In this document: positions 62,771-64,000 of the stretch, one piece after another
Layout: every line of letters begins with the position of its first letter
Position numbering within the stretch: the first letter of the stretch is position 1
From: Liolophura sinensis
Taxonomy: Eukaryota; Mollusca; Polyplacophora; Chitonida; Chitonidae
Length of the DNA: 64,000 bases
Direction of reading: 5' to 3'
Assembly (NCBI RefSeq): GCF_032854445.1
Contig: NC_088301.1
Location: forward strand, 33,280,402 to 33,344,401
Position numbers and translations under genes: made by a program
Notes under the pieces: model-generated
The model's input: the letters and a program-made list of their open reading frames with translations, nothing else
Databases searched by the model: none
Told to the model about the DNA's origin: nothing

Positions 62771-64000
62771 TAACTATGAGCCAAAGTTGGATGATATTAG
62801 TCAACGTATGATACTGTTTAATTAATATTTATTTCCAAGTCTGATTAGCAATTGTATTAATTTAATTTACATAGATTAATTTCTACTTACTGCACCCCAC
62901 AGAAATATAAAGGAAACCTTGGCACCCTTAAGCATTACAGCTAATATCTGTAAATTAGGCAGAAAAATTTAACAATCTGGTTTTCCAGCCACTACTACTT
63001 TTCACGTACTCACACCCACACTTTCTGCCACACCGCCCACAGTTAAATCTATAGACTAATATACATGTATGTATTTGAAGAACAGTTAGAGCAATGCAGA
63101 AAGATTGTTCTGTGTGTAAGAAATAGGTTTGAGTCTGTCCTATGTGGTATTAGTCGTAATAAGCACATTAATAGTAGTAAAGCAAAACTTAATCTAGGTA
63201 TTGAGGAGAGCTGTTGGTAAGGGTGGAGAGGCTGAAGTTCTCACGATGAACTGTACTGGTTACATTTCTGGGCAAACATGGTTGTGTTATCAAAACAGTG
63301 CACGTGCAGCTTCACTCAGACTATTGTTGTCATCTTGAGGGCTGAATCATCCTCCTCTTCACACGTCCACATGCTGGCTTACGCTGGGATCAACTCCAAC
63401 TCCATTGTTATCCCTTTCAGCTGACCAAAACCATTAAAATCTTCAATCGAGCCGTCGTCTCATTCCCATCAGTAAAGTATAATTTCATTTGGACTGATCT
63501 GCCAGTGTAAACACAACCATTCCCAGAGATATTCACCAATTTTAACTTCATAATTGATTTAAGATATGTATGCAAACAAATAAACCATTTTCCTTTTAAT
63601 TCTACAATTTAAATTATGTGACTTTCAGTGTTATTGTATCATTGAAAATACATTTTTATACACATTATTGAGTCGTATTACAGTAGGGTATTGTCCATGC
63701 ATAAACTTTTTGACATGAACACTCTATCTACAGGACCCGTTTAACCAGAGCTTTTAAATTAGGATGTTTTTTATGTACCTTTTATTAAATCTATTAAAAA
63801 TGGAGCCTTGAGTTATGAGTTATACCCCATTTTGTTATATATCGATTCTTCATATTCTTGACACTATGTCTAAAGAACTGCTTGTTTAAACTTGAAAAGC
63901 TGTGAATCTTGAGGTAATTATATACCTACCATTGGCCAAGAAGCCTATTCAGAAACTATACCCACGGGCAACAACGAAGCATTATACAATTTAAATAAGT
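62771..64000. other. Non-coding stretch
   Basis: AT-rich sequence with no gene, repeat or convincing splice site recognised. Confidence 0.5.

Overview
This window looks like animal nuclear DNA, most likely lophotrochozoan and probably mollusc (bivalve or gastropod). The evidence is long AT-rich non-coding stretches, no prokaryotic gene spacing, tRNA-derived SINEs ending in ACTC repeats, and relics of SINE tails with the GGTGTTTTACGCCG-type motif that I know from molluscs. The species call is from memory of repeat styles, not a search. No rRNA, intact tRNA gene, CRISPR array or viral gene was seen.

Almost the whole window reads as intron or intergenic DNA. No open reading frame exceeds 146 codons, and the longest one runs through a foldback repeat. 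The best-supported gene is a small one on the minus strand at about 39.5-41.1 kb. It has a CpG-rich promoter with an inverted CCAAT box and a YY1-like AAAATGGCG, three phase-compatible exons, and an AATAAA about 45 bases past the stop. It would encode about 132 residues of unrecognised function, but its first exon is intact only if a run of five A is one base too long, so it may be a pseudogene. Other splice-bounded, protein-like segments (minus strand 25.1 kb and 19.6 kb; plus strand 34.2, 44.3, 49.0, 51.2, 54.9 and 58.9 kb) are weak candidates. The plus-strand ones do not join into one reading frame.

Repeats dominate what can be stated firmly. One tRNA-derived SINE family has four copies (1, 35.9, 38.0 and 39.2 kb), two with perfect 13-15 bp target-site duplications. 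A second family, with a Meta-type tail, is present as small or decayed pieces at 29.7, 40.7, 42.4, 45.5 and 52.0 kb. A low-copy dispersed repeat occurs at 37.9-42.6 kb, 47.2-47.6 kb and 60.9-62.8 kb. The small gene sits in a 2.4 kb block present in the first copy and missing from the last. A 19-copy, exactly 26 bp minisatellite lies at 29.85-30.34 kb, with a second, degenerate array of 26 bp period 0.8 kb further on. A foldback element of about 400 bp lies at 23.2-23.6 kb.

Between these are several GC-richer, repeat-poor islands dense in homeodomain, SOX, RUNX and TCF-like motifs (around 12.2-12.7, 43.9-44.3, 55.6-56.1 and 56.6-56.8 kb). They look like candidate cis-regulatory elements. The palindrome TACATGTA is strikingly over-represented throughout.
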